64,000 bases of DNA from Streptomyces pilosus (lineage in GTDB: Bacteria; Actinomycetota; Actinomycetes; Streptomycetales; Streptomycetaceae), in assembly GCF_014649835.1 (NCBI RefSeq), contig NZ_BMTU01000005.1:372001-436000 (forward strand), written 5' to 3'. This document shows positions 9,313 through 19,670 of the stretch, one piece after another. The notes under the pieces are model-generated. The model made no database searches, was not told where the DNA came from, and saw only the letters and a program-made list of their open reading frames with translations. How positions within the stretch are numbered: the stretch's first letter is position 1; every line of letters begins with the position of its first letter. A program made the translations under genes and the position numbers.

Positions 9313-9972
9313 GTGCGGGTGGTCATCGCCGAGGATTCGGTGCTGCTGCGGGAGGGTCTGACGCGGCTGCTGACGGACCGCGGACTGGAGGTCGTGGCCG
9401 GTGTCGGCGACGGGGAGGCGCTGATCAAGACCGTCGCCGAGCTGGACGGGCAGGACCTGCTGCCGGACGTCGTGGTGGCGGACGTGCGGATGCCGCCGAC
9501 GCACACGGACGAGGGCGTGCGGGCCGCCGTGCAGCTCCGCAAGTCGCATCCGGACATCGGGGTGCTGGTGCTGTCGCAGTACGTGGAGGAGCGCTACGCC
9601 ACGGAGCTGCTGGCCGGTTCCAGCCGGGGCGTCGGCTATCTGCTGAAGGACCGGGTGGCCGAGGTGCGCGAGTTCGTGGACGCGGTGGTGCGGGTGGCCG
9701 GGGGCGGTACGGCGCTGGACCCGGAGGTCGTGGCGCAGCTGCTGGGGCGCAGCCGCAAGCAGGACGTGCTGGCCGGGCTCACCCCGCGCGAGCGGGAGGT
9801 GCTGGGCCTGATGGCGGAGGGCCGGACCAACTCGGCGATCGCCCGGCAGCTGGTGGTCAGCGACGGCGCGGTGGAGAAGCACGTCAGCAACATCTTCCTG
9901 AAGCTGGGGCTGTCCCCGAGCGACGGTGACCACCGGCGGGTCCTGGCCGTGCTCACCTACCTCAACTCCTGA
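9313..9972 (+). CDS. NarL-family response regulator
   Basis: Receiver plus LuxR-type DNA-binding regulator, 219 aa. The acidic pair is E7/D8, the phosphoacceptor Asp57 lies in VVVADVRMPP, and the switch Lys lies in YLLKDRV. The C-terminal HTH reads LTPREREVLGLMAEGRTNSA with VEKHVSNIFLKLGL. I place the start at GTG 9313 because GGAGGA sits 7 bases upstream and the product begins exactly at the first receiver strand (VRVVIAEDS). Upstream in-frame starts at 9298 or 9229 are possible. It is most likely the partner of the two kinases immediately upstream. Confidence 0.9.
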   Translation: MRVVIAEDSVLLREGLTRLLTDRGLEVVAGVGDGEALIKTVAELDGQDLLPDVVVADVRMPPTHTDEGVRAAVQLRKSHPDIGVLVLSQYVEERYATELLAGSSRGVGYLLKDRVAEVREFVDAVVRVAGGGTALDPEVVAQLLGRSRKQDVLAGLTPREREVLGLMAEGRTNSAIARQLVVSDGAVEKHVSNIFLKLGLSPSDGDHRRVLAVLTYLNS

Positions 9973-9983
9973 GGGGAGGACCC

Positions 9984-10014
9984 CGAGGTCGCGGGCGGGG
10001 GCACCGCGACCTCG
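9984..10014 (+). terminator. stem-loop terminator after response regulator
   Basis: An 11-bp perfect inverted repeat, CGAGGTCGCGG/CCGCGACCTCG, with a 9-base loop, 12 bases after the stop codon. It separates the two-component system from korAB. Confidence 0.65.
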
Positions 10015-10126
10015 TGTCCAAGATGCGAATGACCCGGGGAAGGCGACCCTCACGGACGTAGGGTTTATGCGGGGAAGGCCTGCGGGAAGGCCGTCCCGGA
10101 CAGCCGCCTCGAGGAGGTCCAGTTCA

Positions 10127-13109
<2,983 letters not shown>

Positions 13110-13130
13110 CGCCCCGGCCGCAGGCCGCGT

Positions 13131-13167
13131 ACGAGGCCCGGGTGCCGCTACGGCGCCCGGGCCTCGT
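13131..13167. terminator. bidirectional terminator between korB and HxlR gene
   Basis: 17-bp stem (13131-13147 with 13151-13167, one wobble position) and a short loop between two convergent genes. The right arm includes the 3' end of the HxlR coding region. Confidence 0.75.
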
Positions 13168-13528
13168 CGTACGCCTGCCGGGCGGCGAGCACGTCGTCCA
13201 GCCGCTCGTCCGACCACCGGGCGAGGTCGCGCACCTGTTCGGCGGCCTCCCGGCCCAGTCCGGTGAGGGAGTAGTCGACGCGGGGCGGGATGACCGGCCG
13301 GGCGTCGCGGTGCACCATGCCGTCGCGCTCCAGGGTCTGCAGGGTCTGGGTGAGCATCTTCTCGCTGACCCTGCCGATGGCCCGGCGCAGTTCGCTGAAG
13401 CGGTACGGGCGCTCCAGGAGACGGATCAGCACCAGCACGCCCCAGCGGCTGGTCACGTGCTCCAGGACCAGCCGCTGCGGGCACATCGCCTCGGCGTCGC
13501 CGCCCCGCCCACTCTCACTTACCTCCAC
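13148..13528 (-). CDS. HxlR-family transcriptional regulator
   Basis: 126-aa winged-helix regulator. CPQRLVLEHVTSRWGVLVLI is the typical HxlR opening with a conserved N-terminal Cys, followed by FSELRRAIGRVSEKMLTQTL and LERDGMVHRDARPVIPPRVDY. Members with this Cys, such as YodB/HypR relatives, often sense electrophiles or diamide. It is divergently transcribed from a QorB-like reductase, the same pairing as E. coli ytfH/ytfG, and probably controls it. GTG start. Confidence 0.9.
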   Translation of the reverse strand: MEVSESGRGGDAEAMCPQRLVLEHVTSRWGVLVLIRLLERPYRFSELRRAIGRVSEKMLTQTLQTLERDGMVHRDARPVIPPRVDYSLTGLGREAAEQVRDLARWSDERLDDVLAARQAYDEARAP

Positions 13529-13531
13529 GCC

Positions 13532-13587
13532 AGTACCTTACTTCAAGGTGGGTACTTTCTTTTGGTTAGCGCATTTCTTATGGTTAG
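13532..13587. promoter_or_regulatory. HxlR/QorB-like intergenic operator region
   Basis: The 90-bp divergent region holds nested inverted repeats: AGTACC (13532-13537) with GGTACT (13551-13556), and inside them ACCTT-N5-AAGGT (13535-13549). Next to these are two direct repeats, TTTCTTTTGGTTAG (13556-13569) and TTTCTTATGGTTAG (13574-13587), 18 bases apart. The stretch is unusually AT-rich for this genome. It fits an autoregulating HxlR site plus promoter elements. Confidence 0.6.
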
Positions 13588-13618
13588 TGGCGTACCCACC
13601 CCACAAGGAGCCTCAACC

Positions 13619-14473
13619 ATGAGCATCGTCGTCACCGGAGCCACCGGACACCTCGGCCGCCACGTCGTGGAACAGCTGCTGGAGAAGGTCCCGGCCGAGC
13701 AGGTCACGGCCGTCGTCCGCGACGCCCGGAAGGCGGCGGACCTCGCCGGCCGCGGGGTGCGGATCGCGGTCGCCGACTACAGCGCCCCCGAGACCTTCGA
13801 CGGCCTGTTCGCAGCCGGCGACAAGGTCCTGCTGATCTCCGGCAACGAGGTCGGCGGGGACCGGGTGGGCCAGCACCGGACGGTGATCGACGCCGCCAAG
13901 GCCGCCGGTGTCGCCCTGCTCGCCTACACCAGCGCCCCCGGTCCCCTGACCGCCGCGCTCGCCGACGACCACCGCGCCACCGAGGAGATCCTGCTCGGGG
14001 CGGGCGTGCCGTACGTCCTGCTGCGCAACGGCTGGTACCACGAGAACTACACCGAGAACCTCGCCCCGGTCCTCGCGCACCACGCGGTCCTGGCCGCCGC
14101 CGGCGAGGGCCGCGTCTCCTCCGCCTCCCGCGCCGACTACGCGGCCGCCGCCGTCGCCGTACTGACCGGCGAGGGGCACGAGAACCGGACGTACGAGCTG
14201 GGCGGCGACGAGGCGTGGAGCCTCGCCGAGTACGCGGCCGAGCTGAGCCGGCAGACCGGCGAGGAGATCGTCTACACCCAGGTCACGCCCGAGGCGCTCA
14301 CCGGCATCCTGGCCGGCGCGGGCGTGCCCGAGCCGATGGCGGCCGTCCTGGCGGGCGTGGACGCCTCGATCGAGAAGGGCGAGCTCGTCGTCGACAGCGG
14401 CGACCTGTCCCGGCTGGCCGGCCGCCCGACCACTCCGCTCGCCGAGGCCGTCACCGCCGCCCTGAAGGGCTGA
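13619..14473 (+). CDS. NmrA/QorB-like NAD(P)H:quinone oxidoreductase
   Basis: 284-aa atypical short-chain dehydrogenase. The Rossmann motif IVVTGATGHLGRHVVEQLL is at the N-terminus, with RHDARK-like nucleotide-specificity residues in VVRDARKAADL and the substrate-side segments LLAYTSAP and LLRNGWYHENYTENL. This matches the QorB/NmrA-like group that reduces quinones with NADPH. The start is fixed by AAGGAG 8 bases upstream. Regulation by the adjacent divergent HxlR protein is likely. Confidence 0.88.
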   Translation: MSIVVTGATGHLGRHVVEQLLEKVPAEQVTAVVRDARKAADLAGRGVRIAVADYSAPETFDGLFAAGDKVLLISGNEVGGDRVGQHRTVIDAAKAAGVALLAYTSAPGPLTAALADDHRATEEILLGAGVPYVLLRNGWYHENYTENLAPVLAHHAVLAAAGEGRVSSASRADYAAAAVAVLTGEGHENRTYELGGDEAWSLAEYAAELSRQTGEEIVYTQVTPEALTGILAGAGVPEPMAAVLAGVDASIEKGELVVDSGDLSRLAGRPTTPLAEAVTAALKG

Positions 14474-14504
14474 CCCGGGCACCGCCGCCCCTCCACCCCC
14501 GTAG

Positions 14505-14534
14505 GTCATGACCGTATACCGGTACGGACATGAC
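14505..14534. promoter_or_regulatory. 30-bp imperfect palindrome upstream of rarD
   Basis: Outer arms GTCATG (14505-14510) and CATGAC (14529-14534) enclose CCGTA (14512-14516) and TACGG (14523-14527), all on one dyad axis. It lies 32 bases after the QorB-like stop and about 100 bases before rarD. It looks like an operator for a dimeric regulator encoded elsewhere. Confidence 0.5.
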
Positions 14535-14635
14535 ACGCGGGGGTGTCCGGCGTTACCGTCGTCCGGCGAGCATCGCGCGCGCGTTCGGCGGGCCTCGCGG
14601 AGGACAGGACACGCGTCAGGCATGAAGGAGGACCC

Positions 14636-15667
14636 GTGACCGGTAAGTCGGCCGCAGAGGGACGCACAGGACTGCTGAACGGCATCGCCGCCTACGGCAT
14701 GTGGGGGCTCGTGCCGCTGTTCTGGCCGCTGCTCCAGCCCGCGGGCGCCGTGGAGATACTGGCCCACCGGATGGTCTGGTCACTGTTCTTCGTCGTCGCC
14801 GCGCTGCTCGTCGTCCGCCGCTGGGCCTGGCTCGGCGAGCTGGTGCGGCAGCCGCGCAAACTGGCGCTGATCACGGTCGCCGCGTCGGTCATCACCGTGA
14901 ACTGGGGCCTGTACATCTGGTCCGTGAACTCGGGCCACGTCGTCGAGGCCTCCCTCGGCTACTTCATCAACCCGCTGGTCACCATCGCGCTGGGCGTGCT
15001 GCTGCTGAAGGAGCGCCTGCGGCCCGCGCAGTGGGCGGCGGTCGGGGTCGCCGCCGCCGCGGTGCTCGTCCTCACCGTCGGCTACGGCCGGCCGCCGTGG
15101 ATCTCCCTCTGCCTCGCCTGTTCCTTCGCCGTCTACGGTCTGGTGAAGAAGAAGGTCAACCTCGGCGGTGTCGAGTCGCTGGCCGCCGAGACCGCGATCC
15201 AGTTCCTGCCCGCGCTCGGCTTCCTGGTGTGGCTGGGCTCCCGCGGCGAGTCCACCTTCACCGGTGAGGGGACGGGACACGCGCTGCTGCTCGCCGCGAC
15301 CGGGCTCGTCACCGCGATCCCGCTGATCTGCTTCGGTGCCGCCGCGATCCGGGTGCCACTGTCCACGCTGGGGCTGCTGCAGTACCTGGCGCCGGTCTTC
15401 CAGTTCCTCCTCGGCGTCCTCTACTTCAAGGAGGCCATGCCGCCGGAGCGCTGGGCCGGATTCGCCCTGGTGTGGGTGGCGCTGACCCTGCTCACCTGGG
15501 ACGCGCTGCGCACCGCCCGCCGGGCCGCCCTCGCGCTGGCCGCCGGACGGTCCGGCGCGCGGCAGGCGGCCGCGAGCGCCACGACGGCGGACGCGGCGGG
15601 CGGTGACCGCGGCCCGGAGGCCGTGGCCGCCGCCCCGGAGCCGGACGCGCCGGCGGCCAGGCCGTAG
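14636..15667 (+). CDS. rarD: RarD-type EamA-family transporter
   Basis: 343-aa inner-membrane permease of the drug/metabolite transporter superfamily with ten predicted helices. GIAAYGMWGLVPLFWPLLQP at the N-terminus, NWGLYIWSVNSGHVVEASLG and FINPLVTIALGVLLLKERL are RarD signatures, with the second EamA half ending PLSTLGLLQYLAPVFQFLLG. The Ala/Gly/Pro-rich C-tail is cytoplasmic. GTG start, with AAGGAGGA 5 bases upstream. The substrate is unknown; the chloramphenicol link of the family name is historical. Confidence 0.88.
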   Translation: MTGKSAAEGRTGLLNGIAAYGMWGLVPLFWPLLQPAGAVEILAHRMVWSLFFVVAALLVVRRWAWLGELVRQPRKLALITVAASVITVNWGLYIWSVNSGHVVEASLGYFINPLVTIALGVLLLKERLRPAQWAAVGVAAAAVLVLTVGYGRPPWISLCLACSFAVYGLVKKKVNLGGVESLAAETAIQFLPALGFLVWLGSRGESTFTGEGTGHALLLAATGLVTAIPLICFGAAAIRVPLSTLGLLQYLAPVFQFLLGVLYFKEAMPPERWAGFALVWVALTLLTWDALRTARRAALALAAGRSGARQAAASATTADAAGGDRGPEAVAAAPEPDAPAARP

Positions 15668-15671
15668 CACC

Positions 15672-15697
15672 CCGCCCGGCACCGGCCGGACGGGCGG
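15672..15697 (+). terminator. stem-loop after rarD
   Basis: CCGCCCG (15672-15678) pairs with CGGGCGG (15691-15697), and an inner CCGG pair extends the stem. It lies 4 bases after the stop codon in the convergent gap. Confidence 0.5.
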
Positions 15698-15817
15698 AGC
15701 GGCGGCGGAACCGCCGGCCGGCCGACAGCCACGGGGGCCGCTCCTCCGCGGCGACGGCCCCCGGCGCCGGGTGCGCCCGGGCTCCGCGGAGTTCGCCCGG
15801 GAGACCGGGACGGCCCG

Positions 15818-15844
15818 GGTGTTCAGGGTGTTCAGGGTGTTCCG
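15818..15844. repeat. three 9-bp tandem repeats in intergenic gap
   Basis: GGTGTTCAG, GGTGTTCAG and GGTGTTCCG in tandem, in the convergent gap between rarD and the TPR-like gene. Probably a slippage product; no function is suggested. Confidence 0.7.
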
Positions 15845-15875
15845 GGTGGCGGGTCGGCGGTCGCGGGAACGCCGT

Positions 15876-17111
15876 TCAGGTCCGGGACGCGCGGGCCCGT
15901 TCGGTGAGGCGGCCCATGCGGGCGCGGGCGGACTCCAGTTCCTCGATCTCGTCGGCGGCGGCACCGCCCTCGGCGGCCAGCTCGGTCCACAGGGCGATCA
16001 GTTCGTGCCCGAGGTCGAGGCCGAGCAGCGGATCGCGCACCCCGCGCCATGCGGTGGCGGCGCTGCGGACGTTGCCGTAGGCGGCCTCCGCGTCGTGGGC
16101 CCGGCGGCAGATCAGGGCGAGGTCGAGGGAGAGCCGGAAGGCGCGCAGCGGTTCACCGGCCAGGTAGGCGATGTAGGCGGTGAGTTCGCGCAGCCGCAGC
16201 ACCTCGGGGTGCTCCGGGCCCAGGGTGGCCGACGTCCGGGCCACGGTCTCCTCGGCCAGGCGGGCGGCCGTGTCGATCCGGCCGGAACGGACGGCCTCGT
16301 TGACGCGGGCCATGGGCTCGGCGAGGTGGTACTGGCCGGACGAGGCGGAGGGGTCGTCGCCGAGCACCGCTTCCGCCACGGCGTCGAAGCCCCGCGGCGG
16401 GGTCGGCTTGGGGTCGGGGTCCAGCAGGGCCTCGGACCCGGGGTCCGGCTGCTGCCGCGGGCCCGGCACGGGCGCGGGGGCCGGCTGGGCGGGGCGCGGG
16501 CCGGCGTCCATGGACGGGGGCGGGCCGAACGCACCTGTCGGGGGCGCGACCGTGCCGGGCGGCGTGCCCTCCGCCGGCTCGGGGACGGACCGGAGCTCGA
16601 AGGTCGGCACGGCGTCCCGGGCCACCGCCCGCGTCTCCGCGACCGGGCGCAGCGGGAAGGTCGGGGCGGTGTCCCGCACGGGGGCGGGCTGCTCGGCGGC
16701 CCGCGGGCGCGACGCGGGGCGCAGCAGGTGCGTCGGCCGGTCGGTGTCGGGGTCCCGCGCGGGCTCGGCCGCCTGCTCCGGGTCCCGGTCCCGCACCGTG
16801 CGCAGCCGGTCCGGCTGGGCCGTGAACCGGCTGGAACCGTCGGGTTCGACCTGGAGCGGGACGACGTAGCCGATGCGCTCGTCGTGCACGGTGGCGAGGA
16901 CGGCGTGCCCGGAGGCGATGGCGAGGCGGTGGAGGCGGTTCAGCACCGCGTGCTGGATCTCCTCCCCGGGCCCCGCGATCACCGCCACCCCGCCCACCGA
17001 CGCCGCTGCCGCGCCGGCGGGGACATGGACGTCGATCGGCGCTGCCGCTGGGTTCGCCGCCCCGGCGGCCTGCTGCTGTTCCCGCTGCTTCCCGCGGCTG
17101 AGTCGAGACAT
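15876..17111 (-). CDS. uncharacterised protein with helical (TPR-like) C-terminal domain
   Basis: 411 aa, not recognised as a named family. Residues 25-100 form a compact alpha/beta segment (GGVAVIAGPGEEIQHAVLNR, then ATVHDERIGYVVPLQVEPDG). Residues 100-260 are a Pro/Arg/Ala-rich linker. Residues 270-411 are amphipathic helices with a TPR-like rhythm (RIDTAARLAEETVARTSA, PEVLRLRELTAYIAYLAGEP, AYGNVRSAATAWRGVRDP). I chose ATG 17111 (MSRLSRGKQREQQ) with GAGGGA upstream over GTG 17135. It diverges from a P-loop-like gene 160 bp away; such pairs occur in actinobacteria, suggesting a joint role. Confidence 0.75.
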   Translation of the reverse strand: MSRLSRGKQREQQQAAGAANPAAAPIDVHVPAGAAAASVGGVAVIAGPGEEIQHAVLNRLHRLAIASGHAVLATVHDERIGYVVPLQVEPDGSSRFTAQPDRLRTVRDRDPEQAAEPARDPDTDRPTHLLRPASRPRAAEQPAPVRDTAPTFPLRPVAETRAVARDAVPTFELRSVPEPAEGTPPGTVAPPTGAFGPPPSMDAGPRPAQPAPAPVPGPRQQPDPGSEALLDPDPKPTPPRGFDAVAEAVLGDDPSASSGQYHLAEPMARVNEAVRSGRIDTAARLAEETVARTSATLGPEHPEVLRLRELTAYIAYLAGEPLRAFRLSLDLALICRRAHDAEAAYGNVRSAATAWRGVRDPLLGLDLGHELIALWTELAAEGGAAADEIEELESARARMGRLTERARASRT

Positions 17112-17270
17112 CGTTCCCTCATTCGGGTCGTACACCTGCCGTCGAGTCTGTCCGCTCGCCCGCGATTCTCACGTCACCGCGTTGTCACAGGCTCGTCCCA
17201 ACGGCCGTCGGCGCCGGTTCCCGGTTGACCCGGCGGCATGAAGATCGAGGTGACGAGCAGGAGAGGGGGC

Positions 17271-17786
17271 ATGCGGACAGGCATGGGACAGGGACCGGAG
17301 ATCTGGATCCGGGGGCCGGTGGCGGCACCGGACGCGGAGGCGGCGGCCCCGCCCGGGGCCCCCCGCGCGCACGCGGCGGCCCGGCGCTTCTCCTGGGTCG
17401 GCCTGCACGGCGGTGCCGGCGTCTCCACGCTCGCTGCCGTCTACGGCGGCCACGACGGCGGACGCGCCTGGCCCGGGCCGGCCGATCCGCGCTCGGTGCT
17501 GCTCGTCGCCCGGACCCACGCGGCCGGCCTCGACGCCGTGGTCCCGGCGGTGGAGCTGTTCCGGCGCGGTGAGGCGCCCCCGGGACTCGACCTGGAGGCC
17601 GTCGTCCTGGTGGCGGACGCTCCGGGACGGCTGCCCCGCCCCCTGGCACAGCGGATCCGGCTCGTCGAGTCGGTGATCGACGTGTACCGGGTGCCGTGGG
17701 TGCCCGAGTGGCGCCTGGGCGACCTGAGCGGCCGGCCACCGCACGGGGCGGACTCGCCGGCGCGTCTGACGGGGGCGACGCGCTGA
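17271..17786 (+). CDS. small P-loop-like protein (DUF6668-like)
   Basis: 171 aa. The motif [19 protein letters not shown] resembles a degenerate Walker A or ParA/MinD-like nucleotide loop, though the usual Lys is missing (GGAGVST). A Walker-B-like strand, [12 protein letters not shown], and a C-terminal [20 protein letters not shown] follow. It resembles actinobacterial DUF6668 proteins; I recall this family rather than having matched it. ATG 17271 is preferred because AGGAG lies 7 bases upstream; in-frame ATG 17238 lacks a good ribosome site. Its end overlaps the amidase start region by about 90 bases. Confidence 0.7.
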   Translation: MRTGMGQGPEIWIRGPVAAPDAEAAAPPGAPRAHAAARRFSWVGLHGGAGVSTLAAVYGGHDGGRAWPGPADPRSVLLVARTHAAGLDAVVPAVELFRRGEAPPGLDLEAVVLVADAPGRLPRPLAQRIRLVESVIDVYRVPWVPEWRLGDLSGRPPHGADSPARLTGATR

Positions 17787-18925
17787 GCGGAGAGGGTGGC
17801 GCGCGGGAAATCGCCTCCGCCGTGCGCGGGCGCACGCTCCGGGCGGTGGACGTGGTCGCGGAGGCGCTGGAGCGGATCGGGCGGGCCGACCCGGTGCTGT
17901 GCGCCTTCCTGGAGGTGTGGGCCGAGGACGCGCTGCGGCGGGCGGGCGAGGTGGACGCGCGGGTCGCCGCCGGTGAGCGGCTGCCGCTGGCCGGGGTGCC
18001 GGTCGCGGTGAAGGGGCGGCACGGGCTGCGGGCGGCGGGCCCGCTGCTCGCGGCCGGCGGTGTCGCCGTGGGCGCCACCTCGGTGCCCGGGCCGGGGACG
18101 CCCTGGCAGACGTGGGGACTCGGCGCGCACGGCCGTACGGTCAATCCCTGGCGGGCCGACCGCACCCCGGGCGGTTCCTCGGCCGGGGCCGCGGTGGCGG
18201 TGGCGGCCGGGCTGGTGCCGCTGGCGACGGGCAGTGACGGGGCGGGCTCGGTGCGGATCCCGGCGGCGTGGTGCGCGGTGGTGGGGCTGAAGATCACCGG
18301 CGGCAGCCTCCCGTCGCGCGACCGTACGGGACTGGCGGCACCCGGTGTTCTGGCCCGTACGGCCGCGGACGCGGCGGCCTGGTGGGCGGCGGTGCGGCCG
18401 GCCGGCGCGGACCGGGCGCCCGCGGCCTTGCCGGTCTCCGCGGTCTGGTCCCCCGACCTCGGCTTCGCCCGGCCCGACCCGGAGCAGGTCGCCCTGGCCC
18501 GGTCGGCGGCCGGGCGGCTCGCCGACGCGGGGACCGTGCGGCTGGTGCGGCCCTCGCGGCCGCCGGCGCTCCTCGATCCCGCCCCGGCCTGGTCGGCCCT
18601 GCGCACCCCGGGGGCGGACCGGTCCGGCGCCGGCCGCGTCCGCGCCGGGAACGACCGCAGGCTGGACGCCCTCTTCGCCGGCGCCGACCTGCTGCTGACT
18701 CCCACGACACCCACCGCGCCGCACGGCCACGAGGGCCCGGGTGACCGCTACTCGACCGCGCTCACCTGGGCGTTCAACGTCAGCGGGCATCCCGCGCTCA
18801 GCGTGCCCGCCGGTTTCGGCGCCGACGGCTGCCCGGCGGGGCTCCAGTTGGTGGCGCGGCACGGCCGGGAGGACCTGTTGCTCGCCGTGGCGCGGGAGGC
18901 GGAACGGCGCGGGGCCACCGCCTGA
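17696..18925 (+). CDS. amidase signature family hydrolase
   Basis: 409-aa amidase. The catalytic triad is visible: Lys in [11 protein letters not shown], cis-Ser in [15 protein letters not shown] and nucleophile Ser in [21 protein letters not shown]. It is compact because the middle of the barrel between the signature and [16 protein letters not shown] is shortened, against about 470 aa for typical amidases. No good start follows the previous stop, so translation probably begins at GTG 17696 or 17708 inside the upstream gene. The start is uncertain. The substrate is unknown. Confidence 0.85.
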   Translation: MGARVAPGRPERPATARGGLAGASDGGDALSGEGGAREIASAVRGRTLRAVDVVAEALERIGRADPVLCAFLEVWAEDALRRAGEVDARVAAGERLPLAGVPVAVKGRHGLRAAGPLLAAGGVAVGATSVPGPGTPWQTWGLGAHGRTVNPWRADRTPGGSSAGAAVAVAAGLVPLATGSDGAGSVRIPAAWCAVVGLKITGGSLPSRDRTGLAAPGVLARTAADAAAWWAAVRPAGADRAPAALPVSAVWSPDLGFARPDPEQVALARSAAGRLADAGTVRLVRPSRPPALLDPAPAWSALRTPGADRSGAGRVRAGNDRRLDALFAGADLLLTPTTPTAPHGHEGPGDRYSTALTWAFNVSGHPALSVPAGFGADGCPAGLQLVARHGREDLLLAVAREAERRGATA

Positions 18926-18981
18926 TCCCCTCACGGATCCCTCACGGACGCCCTTGCGGATTCCTTTGCGCCGTACGTCCC

Positions 18982-19010
18982 TTGGAGATTTACATGCATG
19001 CGCATAAGAT
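18982..19010 (+). promoter_or_regulatory. sigma-70-type promoter of the FMN reductase gene, with dyad
   Basis: TTGGAG (18982-18987), a 17-base spacer and TAAGAT (19005-19010): a close match to the HrdB consensus. Overlapping the -10 is an inverted repeat, TGCAT-N9-ATGCA, which could be a repressor site. The transcript leader would be about 40 bases. Confidence 0.6.
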
Positions 19011-19055
19011 GCAGAAGCCTGCAACTGGCGTACGCCGAGTATTCGAGGGATGATC

Positions 19056-19640
19056 ATGACGCGCCGTTTCCTCTTCGTCCTGGGCAGTGCCCGCCCCGAC
19101 GGCAACACCGAACTGCTGGCCCGCCGGGCCGCCGAACAGCTCCCCCCGGAGGTGGAGCAGCGGTGGATCGACCTCACCGACCACCCCCTGCCCGACTACG
19201 AGGACCTGCGTCACGACAGCGACCACGTCCGCCCCACCGAGGGCCCCGTGGCGCGACTCCTGGACGCCACCCTCGACGCGACCGACGTGGTGATCGTCTC
19301 GCCGCTGTACTGGTACTCGGTGTCCGCACAGACCAAGCGCTACCTGGACCACTGGGCGGGCTGGCTGCGCACCCCCGGCCTGGACTTCAAGGCAACCATG
19401 GCGGAGCGCACCCTGTGGGGCGTGACCGTGCTCGCGCACGAGGAAGAGGTGGTCGCGGACCCGCTGATCGGCACGCTGAACAACTCGGCCGCCTACATGG
19501 GCATGCGCTTCGGCGGGGTGCTGCTCGGCAACGGCAGCAAGCCGGGCGACGTACGCCGGGACGCCGGCGCCCTGGCCCGGGCGAAGACGTTCTTCGCCCG
19601 CGAGGCACCCCTCGCCCGCTTCGCGTACGAGGCCGCCTGA
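19056..19640 (+). CDS. NADPH-dependent FMN reductase / flavodoxin-like fold oxidoreductase
   Basis: 194-aa flavodoxin-fold protein. The phosphate-binding loop is FVLGSARPDGNTELLA, the flavin-side segment is VIVSPLYWYSVSAQTKRYLDH, and the closing segment is NSAAYMGMRFGGVLLGNGSK. This is the NADPH:FMN/quinone reductase group. Of two ATG codons I prefer 19056 because GAGGGA (19045-19050) is correctly spaced from it. Monocistronic with its own strong promoter. Confidence 0.88.
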   Translation: MTRRFLFVLGSARPDGNTELLARRAAEQLPPEVEQRWIDLTDHPLPDYEDLRHDSDHVRPTEGPVARLLDATLDATDVVIVSPLYWYSVSAQTKRYLDHWAGWLRTPGLDFKATMAERTLWGVTVLAHEEEVVADPLIGTLNNSAAYMGMRFGGVLLGNGSKPGDVRRDAGALARAKTFFAREAPLARFAYEAA

Positions 19641-19661
19641 CGGCCCGGGCCGCCCGGGCCG
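19641..19661. terminator. bidirectional terminator
   Basis: CGGCCCGGG pairs with CCCGGGCCG over a 3-base loop, directly after the reductase stop and 10 bases before the convergent ABC permease stop. Confidence 0.65.
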
Positions 19662-19670
19662 CCCCTCCTC

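Noticed and set aside
9926..10126. Longer start for korA at 9926
   Set aside because: It would begin inside the response regulator gene and cross its terminator. GTG 10127 has a good ribosome site and fits the family.
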